The notes under the pieces: model-generated | The model's database searches: none | The model's input: the letters and a program-made list of their open reading frames with translations, nothing else | Told to the model about the DNA's origin: nothing | Source: a virus | Direction: 5' to 3' (one strand) | Virus record (IMG/VR): IMGVR_UViG_3300048686_000173 | Span: 1-45,463 of that record | DNA: 45,463 bases | Program-made: the position numbers and the translations under genes | Part shown: positions 1-7,818 of the stretch, piece after piece | Numbering within the stretch: the stretch's first letter is position 1 | Layout: each line of letters opens with the position of its first letter

Positions 1-41
1 GCAACTTGCATGAAGAACTAATTTCTCCTGTCGCAAACTTT

Positions 42-64
42 GGGGACTTCGGTCCCCTTTTTTT
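42..64 (+). terminator. Rho-independent terminator with UUCG tetraloop
   Basis: A perfect six-base-pair stem, GGGGAC paired with GTCCCC, closes a TTCG tetraloop and is followed by a run of seven T. It would end a plus-strand transcript entering from the left edge and so separates the upstream genes from the promoter at 75-104. Confidence 0.9.
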
Positions 65-74
65 GCCTTTGTAT

Positions 75-104
75 TTGCAAATTGTAAACTAATTATAGTA
101 TAAT
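75..104 (+). promoter_or_regulatory. Sigma70-type (early) promoter
   Basis: TTGCAA at 75-80 and a consensus TATAAT at 99-104 are separated by 18 bases. The expected transcription start, about seven bases after the -10 box, falls on the ATG of the next gene at 111. No Shine-Dalgarno sequence lies between. The transcript would therefore be leaderless or nearly so. Confidence 0.7.
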
Positions 105-110
105 GAACGA

Positions 111-1139
111 ATGGCTATTATTGAATTAAAAGATAACGAAAATTTGGTATCCTATATGTTAACCGAATTAAGGTTAAGTAGGATAGACCATAAATTTCTA
201 GAAAGTCTTAGACAGTATGCTAGGACTAAAAAACAAATAACGTCAAATCAAGATACCCTTTTCAAAAAGATATTGGGAAAATATAATAGACAATTTGTAA
301 AGAAGGAATTCTTTTTAGAAAAGTTGCTATCACTAAATTGGAGTTGTACGGTTATACCTAGCAGTCCTTTATATACAGAGGCTTATTTGTTATTAGAAAA
401 TAACAAAATAATATTTAGATCGCCTTTTAATAGAGAATTTGTTAATGACTTGAAAAAAAATCCTATATACTCTATGAAATGGATTAGAGAAAGCAAGCAA
501 TATGAACTAAATTATAGTACCAATATATTGCGTGACTTGGTTACTATTACTTCAAACCATTTTCCTAAATATAATCTCTGTCCAGCGTTAGAAAATATAT
601 TGAAAGAGGTAAACAATTACTCAGATGTAAAGTATTGGGATCCGACACTAGTACAATCTAATGGAAAGTTATTTTTATATGCAATTAATAGTTTTTTAAT
701 GGACGCTATATCTAATATCAATTTAGAATTCGATATAAAAACTATATCAGACTTGACTCAATATGGAATTAATATTGATTCTTCTGTGACTGACTATATA
801 ATAAACACTAAAAATGTTTTACCTAACAAAGTAAAATTTGCAAGCCAATTTAATCCTATAGTTGAAAAAACAGACTTACCTGATATTATAGATTGGCTAA
901 AAGAATTAGAGTGTGATGCGGTGTTAGGTGTGTGGAATACTTCAGAAATACCTGATAAATTGAAACTTGCCGGCATAGCATCCTATAATATTACTGATTC
1001 AAAAGTAAATATAAAACAAGATGAACATCGTAAAATTGTTGTGTTCAACTTTAAATCGTTTGACCTAGTCTATTACAAACCTTATAGACTTTATAAACTG
1101 GTAAGGTTTGTTAATTCTCAACCAATAACTATAAAATGA
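111..1139 (+). CDS. Unknown protein upstream of UvsW (342 aa)
   Basis: This protein is not recognised with certainty. It is Lys/Asn/Ile-rich with no signal peptide or membrane segment visible. Roughly residues 95-150 (about FRSPFNREFV onward, with W and Y spaced as in F-x-V-x-L-K-x-P-x-W) resemble the short HARP-type repeat that accompanies some SNF2-family annealing helicases; this is only a by-eye impression. Its stop overlaps the UvsW start (ATG 1136, TGA 1137-1139), so the two are probably translationally coupled and may act together in recombination or fork repair. The start at 111 is the first ATG after a strong promoter whose expected +1 is that same ATG. A real gene is likely because the frame is long and tightly coupled to UvsW. 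Confidence 0.75.
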   Translation: MAIIELKDNENLVSYMLTELRLSRIDHKFLESLRQYARTKKQITSNQDTLFKKILGKYNRQFVKKEFFLEKLLSLNWSCTVIPSSPLYTEAYLLLENNKIIFRSPFNREFVNDLKKNPIYSMKWIRESKQYELNYSTNILRDLVTITSNHFPKYNLCPALENILKEVNNYSDVKYWDPTLVQSNGKLFLYAINSFLMDAISNINLEFDIKTISDLTQYGINIDSSVTDYIINTKNVLPNKVKFASQFNPIVEKTDLPDIIDWLKELECDAVLGVWNTSEIPDKLKLAGIASYNITDSKVNIKQDEHRKIVVFNFKSFDLVYYKPYRLYKLVRFVNSQPITIK

Positions 1140-2593
1140 AACAATGTAAATTAATTATCAAAGATGAAGTCAATGTAAAACTTGAAGGGCTTGAATTGGC
1201 TGAACGCAAAGCATTGATGAAGATGTTTGAGTATGAGATACCGGGCGCAAGATATTTACCCGCGGTAAGGTTAGGTCGATGGAATGGTAAGGTCAGTTAT
1301 TTTAGTTTGGGTGGTAGTACCTATATCAATCTATTGCCTGAGATTCTTCCTGTACTAGACAGAGCCGGATATGATATTGAGTTAGACGATATCAGAGAAT
1401 ACACAAATACTTTCAATTTTGCTCAAGTGTCCGAGGATCTATTTTCTAATCATGTTTGGCCCAAGAAGCATCCATTAGAAGGACAGCCTATTAAGTTGCG
1501 TGACTACCAAGTAGAAGTGATTAATCGCTTCCTTGAAAATCCACAATGTATTCAGGAAGTTGCTACAGGTGCAGGCAAGACGATCACAACTGCCGCATTG
1601 AGTTATAGCATACAAGAATATGGGCGCAGTATCGTTATCGTTCCTAATAAAAGCCTAGTCACACAAACAGAAGAAGATTACAAGAATGTAGGATTAGATG
1701 TTGGGGTATACTTTGGTGATCGTAAAGAGATAGGCAAGACTCATACTATCTGCACATGGCAAAGTCTAAACAACATGCTTAAGAAAACAAAATCAGGTGA
1801 GGCTGAAATTCCTATTGGCGAGTTTATTGAAGATGTTGTTTGTATCATAGTTGATGAGGTACATCAAGCAAAAGCCGATGCATTAAAGACATTAATGACA
1901 AGTGTGTTCAGTCAGGTACCAATTCGTTGGGGTCTAACTGGCACTATTCCTAAAGCAAAGTTTGAAGCACAGGCATTGTTCGTTAGTATAGGTCCTGTTA
2001 TCGGTAAACTAAGTGCAAGCGAACTACAAGATAAGGGTGTATTGGCAAGATGCCATGTCAACATTATACAGTTAAAAGATGACGTTGAATTCAGTAACTA
2101 TCAAAGCGAACTAAAACACTTATTAGAAGATAAAAATAGGTTAGATACTATCGCTGAATTAGTCCTTAAAATTAAGGATAGTGGCAACACACTTATTCTA
2201 GTAGACCGTGTAAATGCAGGAAAAGAATTAATTGACAGATTACCGAATGCGGTATTTGTGTCCGGAGAAACTAAACTAACAGAAAGAAAAGAAGAATATG
2301 ATGAAGTTGCGACTTCTAATGATAAGATTATTGTGGCGACTTATGGTGTGGCCAGTGTGGGTATTAATATTCCTAGGATTTTTAATCTGGTTCTTTTGGA
2401 GCCCGGAAAAAGCTTTGTTAGGGTTATACAAAGCATTGGGCGAGGTATTAGAAAGGCTGAGGACAAAGACTTCGTACAAATCTGGGACATAACAAGTAGT
2501 TGCAAGTTTGCCAAACGACATTTGACTCAAAGAAAAACCTTTTACAATGAAGCAAACTATCCATTTTCTATTGAAAAACTTACTTACAGGTAA
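1136..2593 (+). CDS. uvsW: UvsW-like ATP-dependent DNA helicase (superfamily 2)
   Basis: T4 UvsW unwinds and anneals branched DNA, helps rescue stalled forks, and clears R-loops in the switch from origin- to recombination-dependent replication. The 485-residue protein carries the SF2 set in order: a Q-motif-like LRDYQVEV near 121, Walker A ATGAGKT at 143-149, Walker B DEVH at 240-243, motif III TGT at 268-270, and motif VI QSIGRGIRK at 432-440 with its arginine fingers. The N-terminal 100 residues (IPGARYLPAVRLGRWNGK region) match the small substrate-binding domain of UvsW. Length is close to T4 UvsW. It shares a 4-base overlap with the preceding gene and is followed by a new promoter that begins inside its last codons. 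Confidence 0.95.
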   Translation: MKQCKLIIKDEVNVKLEGLELAERKALMKMFEYEIPGARYLPAVRLGRWNGKVSYFSLGGSTYINLLPEILPVLDRAGYDIELDDIREYTNTFNFAQVSEDLFSNHVWPKKHPLEGQPIKLRDYQVEVINRFLENPQCIQEVATGAGKTITTAALSYSIQEYGRSIVIVPNKSLVTQTEEDYKNVGLDVGVYFGDRKEIGKTHTICTWQSLNNMLKKTKSGEAEIPIGEFIEDVVCIIVDEVHQAKADALKTLMTSVFSQVPIRWGLTGTIPKAKFEAQALFVSIGPVIGKLSASELQDKGVLARCHVNIIQLKDDVEFSNYQSELKHLLEDKNRLDTIAELVLKIKDSGNTLILVDRVNAGKELIDRLPNAVFVSGETKLTERKEEYDEVATSNDKIIVATYGVASVGINIPRIFNLVLLEPGKSFVRVIQSIGRGIRKAEDKDFVQIWDITSSCKFAKRHLTQRKTFYNEANYPFSIEKLTYR

Positions 2594-2599
2594 TATAAT
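2571..2599 (+). promoter_or_regulatory. Sigma70-type (early) promoter
   Basis: TTGAAA at 2571-2576 and TATAAT at 2594-2599 are separated by exactly 17 bases. The -35 lies inside the end of uvsW. Only six bases separate the -10 from the ATG at 2606, so the expected +1 coincides with the start codon and no ribosome-binding site can be present in the message. Confidence 0.75.
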
Positions 2600-2605
2600 A
2601 ATAAC

Positions 2606-3106
2606 ATGAGAATTCTAACATTAGAAAATACATTCTACAATCTTGAAACATTGCCGGAAGAAATAGATGATCTGCGCTTTGCTATATTAGATAATAGCAA
2701 TCCGCAAAATGTAGATTACCATTACATTCCATTAATCTTTTTAGAAAGTTTTAACAGTCCTGCATTAGTATTGCGTATAGGCAATCAAACAATCAAGATG
2801 CCAGTGGATTGGCAAATATTGATTGGTGAGCAAGAACATGGTGATTTAGAAACACTGCCATTAACTAGTATTAACGACCGCGGATTTAATGCCTTTGAAT
2901 TTAATCCATTGAGTTCATTCAGCCCTAGTTTCTTGCCAATCGAAATCGTAGACATATACCATGATGTAACTTGGTATGCCCCTCGATTAAAGAACGGACA
3001 ATTTTTATGTGTCCCCATTGACGATAGCCCTCAACCCAGATGCATTTATTTTGTAAAAGAGATTAGTAGAAATTGTGAGATAGTAGATTATAGTCAGGCG
3101 TTTTGA
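2606..3106 (+). CDS. Unknown conserved-looking phage protein (166 aa)
   Basis: No named family is recognised. The protein is soluble, mixed alpha/beta in character and moderately acidic, with many aromatic and proline residues (for example MPVDWQ and TWYAPRL). It stands between uvsW and the gp62-like clamp-loader gene, starts seven bases after a consensus -10 box, and ends with TGATG, overlapping the next start by one base. This places it in a replication or late-transcription gene set. It could be an accessory factor, but no motif supports a specific role. Confidence 0.7.
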   Translation: MRILTLENTFYNLETLPEEIDDLRFAILDNSNPQNVDYHYIPLIFLESFNSPALVLRIGNQTIKMPVDWQILIGEQEHGDLETLPLTSINDRGFNAFEFNPLSSFSPSFLPIEIVDIYHDVTWYAPRLKNGQFLCVPIDDSPQPRCIYFVKEISRNCEIVDYSQAF

Positions 3107-3696
3107 TGGCAACGAAAAAAAATATACCAGTTGAAGAAAAGTTTGAAAAACAGGATCTCGACTTGTTCGAGGTCCTTGCCGCACTTGATAGAAAAGATTA
3201 TAACTATTACGATAAACTAACTGAAGAACAACAGAAGAAGTTTGTCCCTTATATGCTTACATTATGGATGAGTTGTATTAAGGGAAACAGCACATTGCAG
3301 GGATATTATGTAATGAATACTGAATATACTGCAAACAAGTATCTATTCAATGAGAATGTGCAGAAGCATCCTAAACTACAATGGTTGATGTTATGTGCCG
3401 CAAGTCCCGGTATAGGAAAACAATTCCATCAGTGGATCCCACACATCAGAGATAAGGTAGCAAAATTAAAAGAATCAGCAAAAGTAAAAGAGGTTAAAGA
3501 ATTCTACAAGAAGATTTATCCTAAAACAGATGAAAAATCATTAGACGAATTCGTGGATGCATTTGTTGAAGACCATAAAAGAAAAACATATCTTGCAGAA
3601 ACTTTTCCCAATCTAAAATTAGACGATATTGAAACATTAAACGCACTGGTAACAGATGAAGATATTAAACACTACGAAAGAGAAAGAGGCAATTAA
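3106..3696 (+). CDS. Clamp-loader small subunit, gp62-like
   Basis: T4 gp62 joins gp44 to load the sliding clamp gp45 for the replicative polymerase. The 196-residue product resembles gp62 (187 aa) in length and pattern: a segment KFVPYML...M at about 45-60 parallels KFMVENAL of T4, followed by a YYVMNTEYTANKYLF helix, then LMLCAASPGIGKQFHQWIP parallel to T4 LMAAVPRGKRYGKWAK, and a basic C-terminal half. There is no P-loop, as expected for the small subunit. I place the start at ATG 3106, overlapping the previous TGA, rather than the TTG three bases earlier. The gp44 and gp45 genes are not in this window. The assignment is by pattern and could be wrong. Confidence 0.7.
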   Translation: MATKKNIPVEEKFEKQDLDLFEVLAALDRKDYNYYDKLTEEQQKKFVPYMLTLWMSCIKGNSTLQGYYVMNTEYTANKYLFNENVQKHPKLQWLMLCAASPGIGKQFHQWIPHIRDKVAKLKESAKVKEVKEFYKKIYPKTDEKSLDEFVDAFVEDHKRKTYLAETFPNLKLDDIETLNALVTDEDIKHYERERGN

Positions 3697-4225
3697 GCAA
3701 CCTAAACATAGTTGTGAATTTTGCAAGCGTGAGTTCCTGCGTGAGTCTACTATACTTAAACATATATGTGAGTATAAGCAACGATGGCTCAACAAAGATA
3801 TGCAAGGAAATCGTATAGGATTTCAAGCATGGTTACAATTTTATAAAAAGAACAGTACAGGAAAAAAGAATAAGACTTTTGAAGAATTTATAAGGTCTGC
3901 TTACTATACGGCTTTTATAAAATTTGGCAATTACTGCGTACAAATCAATTGTATTAACGTATCTAGGTTTGCAGATTGGTTAGTAAAGAACCAAATTAAA
4001 ATAGATTCATGGTGTACTGATACTAACTATACTAAGTTTTTGATAGAATATTTGCGACTAGAAGATCCATTGGATGCTATAGCCCGTAGTATAGAGGCAG
4101 CAATAGAACTATCAGAAATCGAAACTATACAATCTAAAGATGTACTAAGATATGCAAACAAGAATCGTGTTTGTTATGCAGTCACTACAGGTAAAATTAG
4201 TCCATGGATGCTTTATCTAGTTTAG
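3656..4225 (+). CDS. Zinc-finger protein of unknown function (189 aa)
   Basis: Residues about 19-37 form a zinc finger, C-x2-C with a later H-x3-C (CEFCKREFLRESTILKHIC), close to a C2H2/C2HC finger and suggesting DNA or protein binding. The rest is a helical domain with no recognised signature. The gene begins inside the gp62-like gene in another frame, with a 41-base overlap, which is long for this genome, so the true start may be somewhat later. Its end overlaps a 47-codon gene. The context suggests a replication or transcription accessory role. Confidence 0.65.
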   Translation: MKILNTTKEKEAIKQPKHSCEFCKREFLRESTILKHICEYKQRWLNKDMQGNRIGFQAWLQFYKKNSTGKKNKTFEEFIRSAYYTAFIKFGNYCVQINCINVSRFADWLVKNQIKIDSWCTDTNYTKFLIEYLRLEDPLDAIARSIEAAIELSEIETIQSKDVLRYANKNRVCYAVTTGKISPWMLYLV

Positions 4226-4347
4226 ATTCAACACAAGAAAAACTTATTATGGATTATATTAATCCTGAACAATGGGCTATCAAATTCAAAAGAATTCCTG
4301 ATAAAGTGATTGAAGTGAAGGAGTTATTGAGTGCCGCGGGATACTGA
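4204..4347 (+). CDS. Small unknown protein (47 aa)
   Basis: An ATG at 4204 opens 47 codons ending with TGA at 4345-4347, bridging an otherwise unassigned gap. The product begins MDALSSLDSTQEK and has the helical, charged core NPEQWAIKFKRIPDKVIEVK. It overlaps the end of the preceding gene by 22 bases and the GTG start of the next by 17, in keeping with the packed arrangement here. Function is unknown. Short length lowers confidence, but continuous coupling supports it. Confidence 0.55.
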   Translation: MDALSSLDSTQEKLIMDYINPEQWAIKFKRIPDKVIEVKELLSAAGY

Positions 4348-4540
4348 ATTTAAACATTGTGTAAATCTGTATTGGATGAATGGTGATACTGTTTCTGATT
4401 GGAATGAAAAGTGTGCCCATGCCATAGAATTGTTTGGGTTGCCGGGCGATAAATTTGTCACACACCCCACTGAAACTTATATGGAGTTTTATTTCAAAAA
4501 CGAAACTGACGCAATACATTTTAGTTTGGCATGCTTGTAA
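4331..4540 (+). CDS. Small array protein 1 (69 aa)
   Basis: First member of a run of short genes. The GTG start at 4331 overlaps the preceding 47-codon frame, and an upstream GAG/GGAG-like stretch (4318-4323) could serve as a ribosome-binding site. The C-terminus reads FYFKNETDAIHFSL, matching the array signature F-x(4)-D-x(3)-F-x-L. It looks like a short alpha/beta fold, a strand followed by an amphipathic helix. No known function. Confidence 0.65.
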   Translation: MPRDTEFKHCVNLYWMNGDTVSDWNEKCAHAIELFGLPGDKFVTHPTETYMEFYFKNETDAIHFSLACL

Positions 4541-4797
4541 AGTTACTTGAGTTTGAATTACCCACTGGTGCTGGCGGAATGTCCGCGCAAATGTCTAGAT
4601 CCCTAATACTACGTAGATTTGAGCAGTTTAGAAAAGAACATGGGGTTGAATTTAAGTACCTAACTGTGGGATATACTCTTGAAGTTTGGTTTACAAAAGA
4701 CAGCGACTATACACTATTCTTTTTAATGCACGACACCAATGACGGTTGGCGTAAATATAAATTAAAAGAAAAAGAAATAAATGGCGACACCGACTGA
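4531..4797 (+). CDS. Small array protein 2 (88 aa), divergent
   Basis: The ATG at 4531 overlaps the previous gene by ten bases. The body VWFTKDSDYTLFFLMHD (about residues 52-68) aligns with the array signature, but here it is internal and followed by a basic tail with GWRKYKLKEKE. The N-terminal part is unrelated to its neighbours apart from size. The end overlaps the next start by 17 bases. Function unknown. Confidence 0.65.
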   Translation: MLVKLLEFELPTGAGGMSAQMSRSLILRRFEQFRKEHGVEFKYLTVGYTLEVWFTKDSDYTLFFLMHDTNDGWRKYKLKEKEINGDTD

Positions 4798-5038
4798 CAT
4801 TGAATATGTTTACAATTATTATGATCCTGTTCGTGGCTGGGATCATACAAATCAAAACTGGTATACTTATAACATATACAATATAGGTCCGTTCAAACAT
4901 CTGGAAATTGTTAAGTGGTTATATGATATGATTGATAATCCTGAGAGACATGCAAGATGGGTCAGATTTCAAAATGATTCAGCATTTAGATTTCGTTACG
5001 AGCGTGATTATATAATGTTTACATTGCGCTGGTCATGA
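4781..5038 (+). CDS. Small array protein 3 (85 aa)
   Basis: A short aromatic-rich protein (many Y and W in the first half) ending FRYERDYIMFTLRWS, a clear copy of the array C-terminal signature with D, F, L and W in register. Its TGA at 5036-5038 overlaps the following ATG at 5035, so translation is probably coupled. No catalytic motif. Function unknown. Confidence 0.7.
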   Translation: MATPTDIEYVYNYYDPVRGWDHTNQNWYTYNIYNIGPFKHLEIVKWLYDMIDNPERHARWVRFQNDSAFRFRYERDYIMFTLRWS

Positions 5039-5238
5039 CTTTAATAAAATTAAATGGTGATCTTACACCTGAACAAGAACAATGGATATTGCACAATGTG
5101 GGACCAAGGATGTTTTACTTGCACAATAGTTTAGGCGGAGAAGGTTGGATTCTTAAAAGAAACTATAAAAATCATAGTTGGGAACTGGCTTTTAAAGATG
5201 AAAAAGATGCAATAATGTTTAATTTACGCTGGCTATGA
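5035..5238 (+). CDS. Small array protein 4 (67 aa)
   Basis: This is the best single example of the signature: the protein ends FKDEKDAIMFNLRWL. It starts at an ATGA overlap with the previous gene and ends at an ATGA overlap with the next. Composition is soluble, with no membrane segment. Duplicated from the same ancestor as its neighbours, by inference from the shared C-terminus and length. Confidence 0.7.
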   Translation: MTLIKLNGDLTPEQEQWILHNVGPRMFYLHNSLGGEGWILKRNYKNHSWELAFKDEKDAIMFNLRWL

Positions 5239-5450
5239 CTGAAGTTAAAATATATGATTGGAGTCCTATAAAAATCATAGACACTGTATCAGATATGCGT
5301 AAGAACGGATTTGTACAGCATGTTGATTTTGATTTTGAATATCATCCTCCTGTATACGATTCTTTTACAGGAAATACCGTTGACAAGTTTGTGATTTTTA
5401 GATTTTATACTGATAAATTAGCCAGCTGGTTTACTCTTAAATGGGGTTAA
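5235..5450 (+). CDS. Small array protein 5 (71 aa)
   Basis: The product ends FRFYTDKLASWFTLKWG, the array signature with a changed spacing around the D. It is the last plus-strand gene of the left block. Its TAA (5448-5450) overlaps the stop of the opposite-strand PP-loop gene, so the two operons converge tail to tail with no room for a terminator. Confidence 0.65.
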   Translation: MTEVKIYDWSPIKIIDTVSDMRKNGFVQHVDFDFEYHPPVYDSFTGNTVDKFVIFRFYTDKLASWFTLKWG

Positions 5451-6544
5451 ACAAAACTATTGTTAGGTACATAAAATTCATTTAAATCTATCTTATCTAG
5501 AAATGTATAGTCATCAGTTATTGCTTTGGCAACAATTTTCTTAATCATCAAATTAAACAAACTACCCATTTTAATTTTTTCATTATAATAAATTTCATCT
5601 TTGTTGTAGTCAAAAATAAACTTTTTAGATTCTAGTTTGTATGACTTCCAATCTTTCAATAGTTTTTTGTCGTGGTTTAACATACTCCATTTTTGAAAAT
5701 CAGTGCTTGCAAAGAAATGATGATAGTATGTATCCATAAACGTTTGATTTACTAATTGTCTAGCGTTTGGATCCATAAAAGCAAGCATTCTAAAATAAAC
5801 AAATTGCCATTTGAAGCAAAAGTTATACCACCAAAAGAAATGAAAATTTGAGTGCACTTCGCAAGGTGCAGCATGTCTGATTTGGTCATCAAGAACATCA
5901 AACCATTTGTTAGCGTGTCCTATCTCCATAGATTTACTTAACCAATCGACAATAAATTCACGGCTATACTTGTCATGTAACTTATCGCTATCAGCATACT
6001 TATAGACTTTGGCTAAAATATCACTGCCAAATAATTGATCATTGCATTCCCCGCCCACAATTAAACTAGTGCCATCCATCATTGAACTATATCTTTCACT
6101 AGAGATAATGGTAAACTTTGTTCTTATGTGATCGTAGAAAAAATTAATATTTTCATTAATGCTATCTGTGCTCATTGCAACACGAACTCTATTTTTCAGT
6201 TCATGTGCATCAAGCACTTTCATAAAACTTATTAATACCGCAGTACTATCTATTCCACCACTATAAAATAAAGTAATAGGGATATTAAGTTTTTTACTTA
6301 GTTCTACTAGTTCAACTGCTCTTTTTAAACAGCAATCTTCATATGATAAATCAAATCCCGTCAAATCTGTAGGTATTTTAAATGGTTCATACACTTTATA
6401 TCTATATGGCATTACAACATGATTAGTTCTATCGACTAATCCAATTGGAACTTTTACTAATTTATAAATTGCAGACCACTGAGCGACATCAGTACTTGGA
6501 TATGAACTAAAGTCATGCGATTTTGTAAAATAAAAATTTTTCAT
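5447..6544 (-). CDS. Asparagine-synthase-like PP-loop ATPase (365 aa)
   Basis: Enzymes of the asparagine-synthase C-terminal family activate a carboxylate with ATP and pass it to ammonia or another amine. The pyrophosphate-binding loop SGGIDS lies at residues 95-100, and GGECNDQLFGSD at 164-175 matches the family's second signature (GEGADELFGG in AsnB). The N-terminal glutaminase domain with its Cys2 nucleophile is absent: the first 85 residues do not resemble it. It therefore probably uses free ammonia, a partner amidotransferase, or makes an amide bond with a different amine. It is the last gene of a minus-strand operon with an unknown gene and a cupin. Substrate cannot be read; modification of a surface sugar, peptide or metabolite are all possible. 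Confidence 0.8.
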   Translation of the reverse strand: MKNFYFTKSHDFSSYPSTDVAQWSAIYKLVKVPIGLVDRTNHVVMPYRYKVYEPFKIPTDLTGFDLSYEDCCLKRAVELVELSKKLNIPITLFYSGGIDSTAVLISFMKVLDAHELKNRVRVAMSTDSINENINFFYDHIRTKFTIISSERYSSMMDGTSLIVGGECNDQLFGSDILAKVYKYADSDKLHDKYSREFIVDWLSKSMEIGHANKWFDVLDDQIRHAAPCEVHSNFHFFWWYNFCFKWQFVYFRMLAFMDPNARQLVNQTFMDTYYHHFFASTDFQKWSMLNHDKKLLKDWKSYKLESKKFIFDYNKDEIYYNEKIKMGSLFNLMIKKIVAKAITDDYTFLDKIDLNEFYVPNNSFV

Positions 6545-6553
6545 TAACTACCT

Positions 6554-7198
6554 TTAACTTATGTTAGTGTAAATAGTCGCAACAGCCTCATTATAGTTTT
6601 TAACAACATCATCCATAGTTTTAGACATAGATATTTTTCTTGCGAATTTAGTGTATAAAGCATGGCTTCGTAAGTAAACTAATCCATATCCTTCTTGACG
6701 TAATTTTAATTCTTGGTAAGCAGCCTGAGGAGGAATTTCTTGTATATTAGCCCAATCTTGTATAGCAGTAGTATACTCATTTTTTTCCGGATCGCATTTG
6801 TTTAGTTGATCTATTAAAAAAGGCATCATATGTGAAGTGGCATAAAAATCCACCATTTTCCTACAACTTCTTCTGATTTGAAATTCCCATTGATTTAAGA
6901 AAAATTTCTTGTGAATAAATATTCTTCTTTTTTCAATCCATTCATTTGTTATGAATTTAGGAGGTAATTCAGTAATATTAAAATTAAAATCAACCTGGTA
7001 ATGACGTTCTATATCATTAAAATTATATTTCCAATCATCTCGTTCAGCAACTAATAATTTAGGAAATACCATTGATAAACCATTTGTTATTCCTAACAAC
7101 AAACTAGAAGCATGACTATCACATGTAGCAGTACCATATATAGAATTGGTACTGTCATCTACTATTAAAATAAAATTGTTATAAATTTGATCGTTCAT
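6554..7198 (-). CDS. Unknown protein in PP-loop/cupin cassette (214 aa)
   Basis: Not recognised. The N-terminal stretch FILIVDDSTNSIYGTATCD resembles a beta hairpin. The middle has an aromatic and basic segment with paired Arg (IRRSCRKM), and the C-terminal third (IPPQAAYQELKLR onward) is predicted helical. There is no signal peptide. It lies nine bases upstream of the PP-loop gene and directly abuts the cupin gene, so it is co-transcribed with both and presumably serves the same pathway, as a carrier, substrate or partner. Confidence 0.65.
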   Translation of the reverse strand: MNDQIYNNFILIVDDSTNSIYGTATCDSHASSLLLGITNGLSMVFPKLLVAERDDWKYNFNDIERHYQVDFNFNITELPPKFITNEWIEKRRIFIHKKFFLNQWEFQIRRSCRKMVDFYATSHMMPFLIDQLNKCDPEKNEYTTAIQDWANIQEIPPQAAYQELKLRQEGYGLVYLRSHALYTKFARKISMSKTMDDVVKNYNEAVATIYTNIS

Positions 7199-7810
7199 TT
7201 AGGTTCTATGAGTTCCATTGAACATGGGATGATTAAATTCTTGGTCTACACTACTAAAAATATGTAATGGAAGTACAACTAAACCATCGCCTTGAGTACT
7301 AAAATGGTGTGGTATCATCTTATCTAATATTAATACGTCACCTGGATTTAGTGGTACAATGGTGTAATTATCGTTTTGACCTATGTAACTTGTACCTTTG
7401 CCACTAAGAACATATACTACTCTTGCAGTTGAATGAATGTGATGAGCCTGTTCACTAGTAAAAGGTGGAATATATAACATTTGCCATGTGGGGTCTCCTA
7501 ACCGATTAGGATTTATAAGTTGCTTTGTACTACATCCATTAATGTATGGCAGGTCTGTTAGTCTGTTAAATGAACTTGACCTTTTTTCAGGGGTGTACCC
7601 AAATATTTCAACGCATAAAATCTTACTATTAATGTTACTTCCGTCACCAGATACACTAATCACTTCATTATTGTCTATAAACCAATAACTAGATTTTTTG
7701 TCTGTAGGTACAATATGACTACCTATATAAGCCTTGTACTGATATAGGTCGTATTCTGATGACTCAATTATGGTTGATTTATGTTTGTTTGCGTGTTGGT
7801 AGTTTGTCAT
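7199..7810 (-). CDS. Cupin-domain protein (203 aa)
   Basis: Residues about 114-182 form a single cupin barrel. Motif 1 is QAHHIHSTARVVYVLSGKG (metal-ligand candidates H124 and H126), and motif 2 is NPGDVLILDKMIPHHF with H168/H169. The usual glutamate after the HxH pair is not seen, so the metal site may be altered or the fold may only bind a ligand. Cupins include sugar epimerases, isomerases and dioxygenases, and the reaction here is unknown. I use the ATG at 7810, three bases after the expected +1 of a late-type promoter, rather than the TTG at 7831, which lies upstream of that start. It is the first gene of the minus-strand cassette. Confidence 0.75.
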   Translation of the reverse strand: MTNYQHANKHKSTIIESSEYDLYQYKAYIGSHIVPTDKKSSYWFIDNNEVISVSGDGSNINSKILCVEIFGYTPEKRSSSFNRLTDLPYINGCSTKQLINPNRLGDPTWQMLYIPPFTSEQAHHIHSTARVVYVLSGKGTSYIGQNDNYTIVPLNPGDVLILDKMIPHHFSTQGDGLVVLPLHIFSSVDQEFNHPMFNGTHRT

Positions 7811-7818
7811 GATGCGTA

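Noticed and set aside
2276-2530. Open frames in other registers inside the end of uvsW
   Set aside because: The uvsW frame has complete helicase motifs through this stretch, and the shadow products show no motif or start signal.
5447-6544. Full asparagine synthetase B
   Set aside because: The N-terminal glutaminase domain and Cys2 nucleophile are missing; only the PP-loop domain signatures are present.
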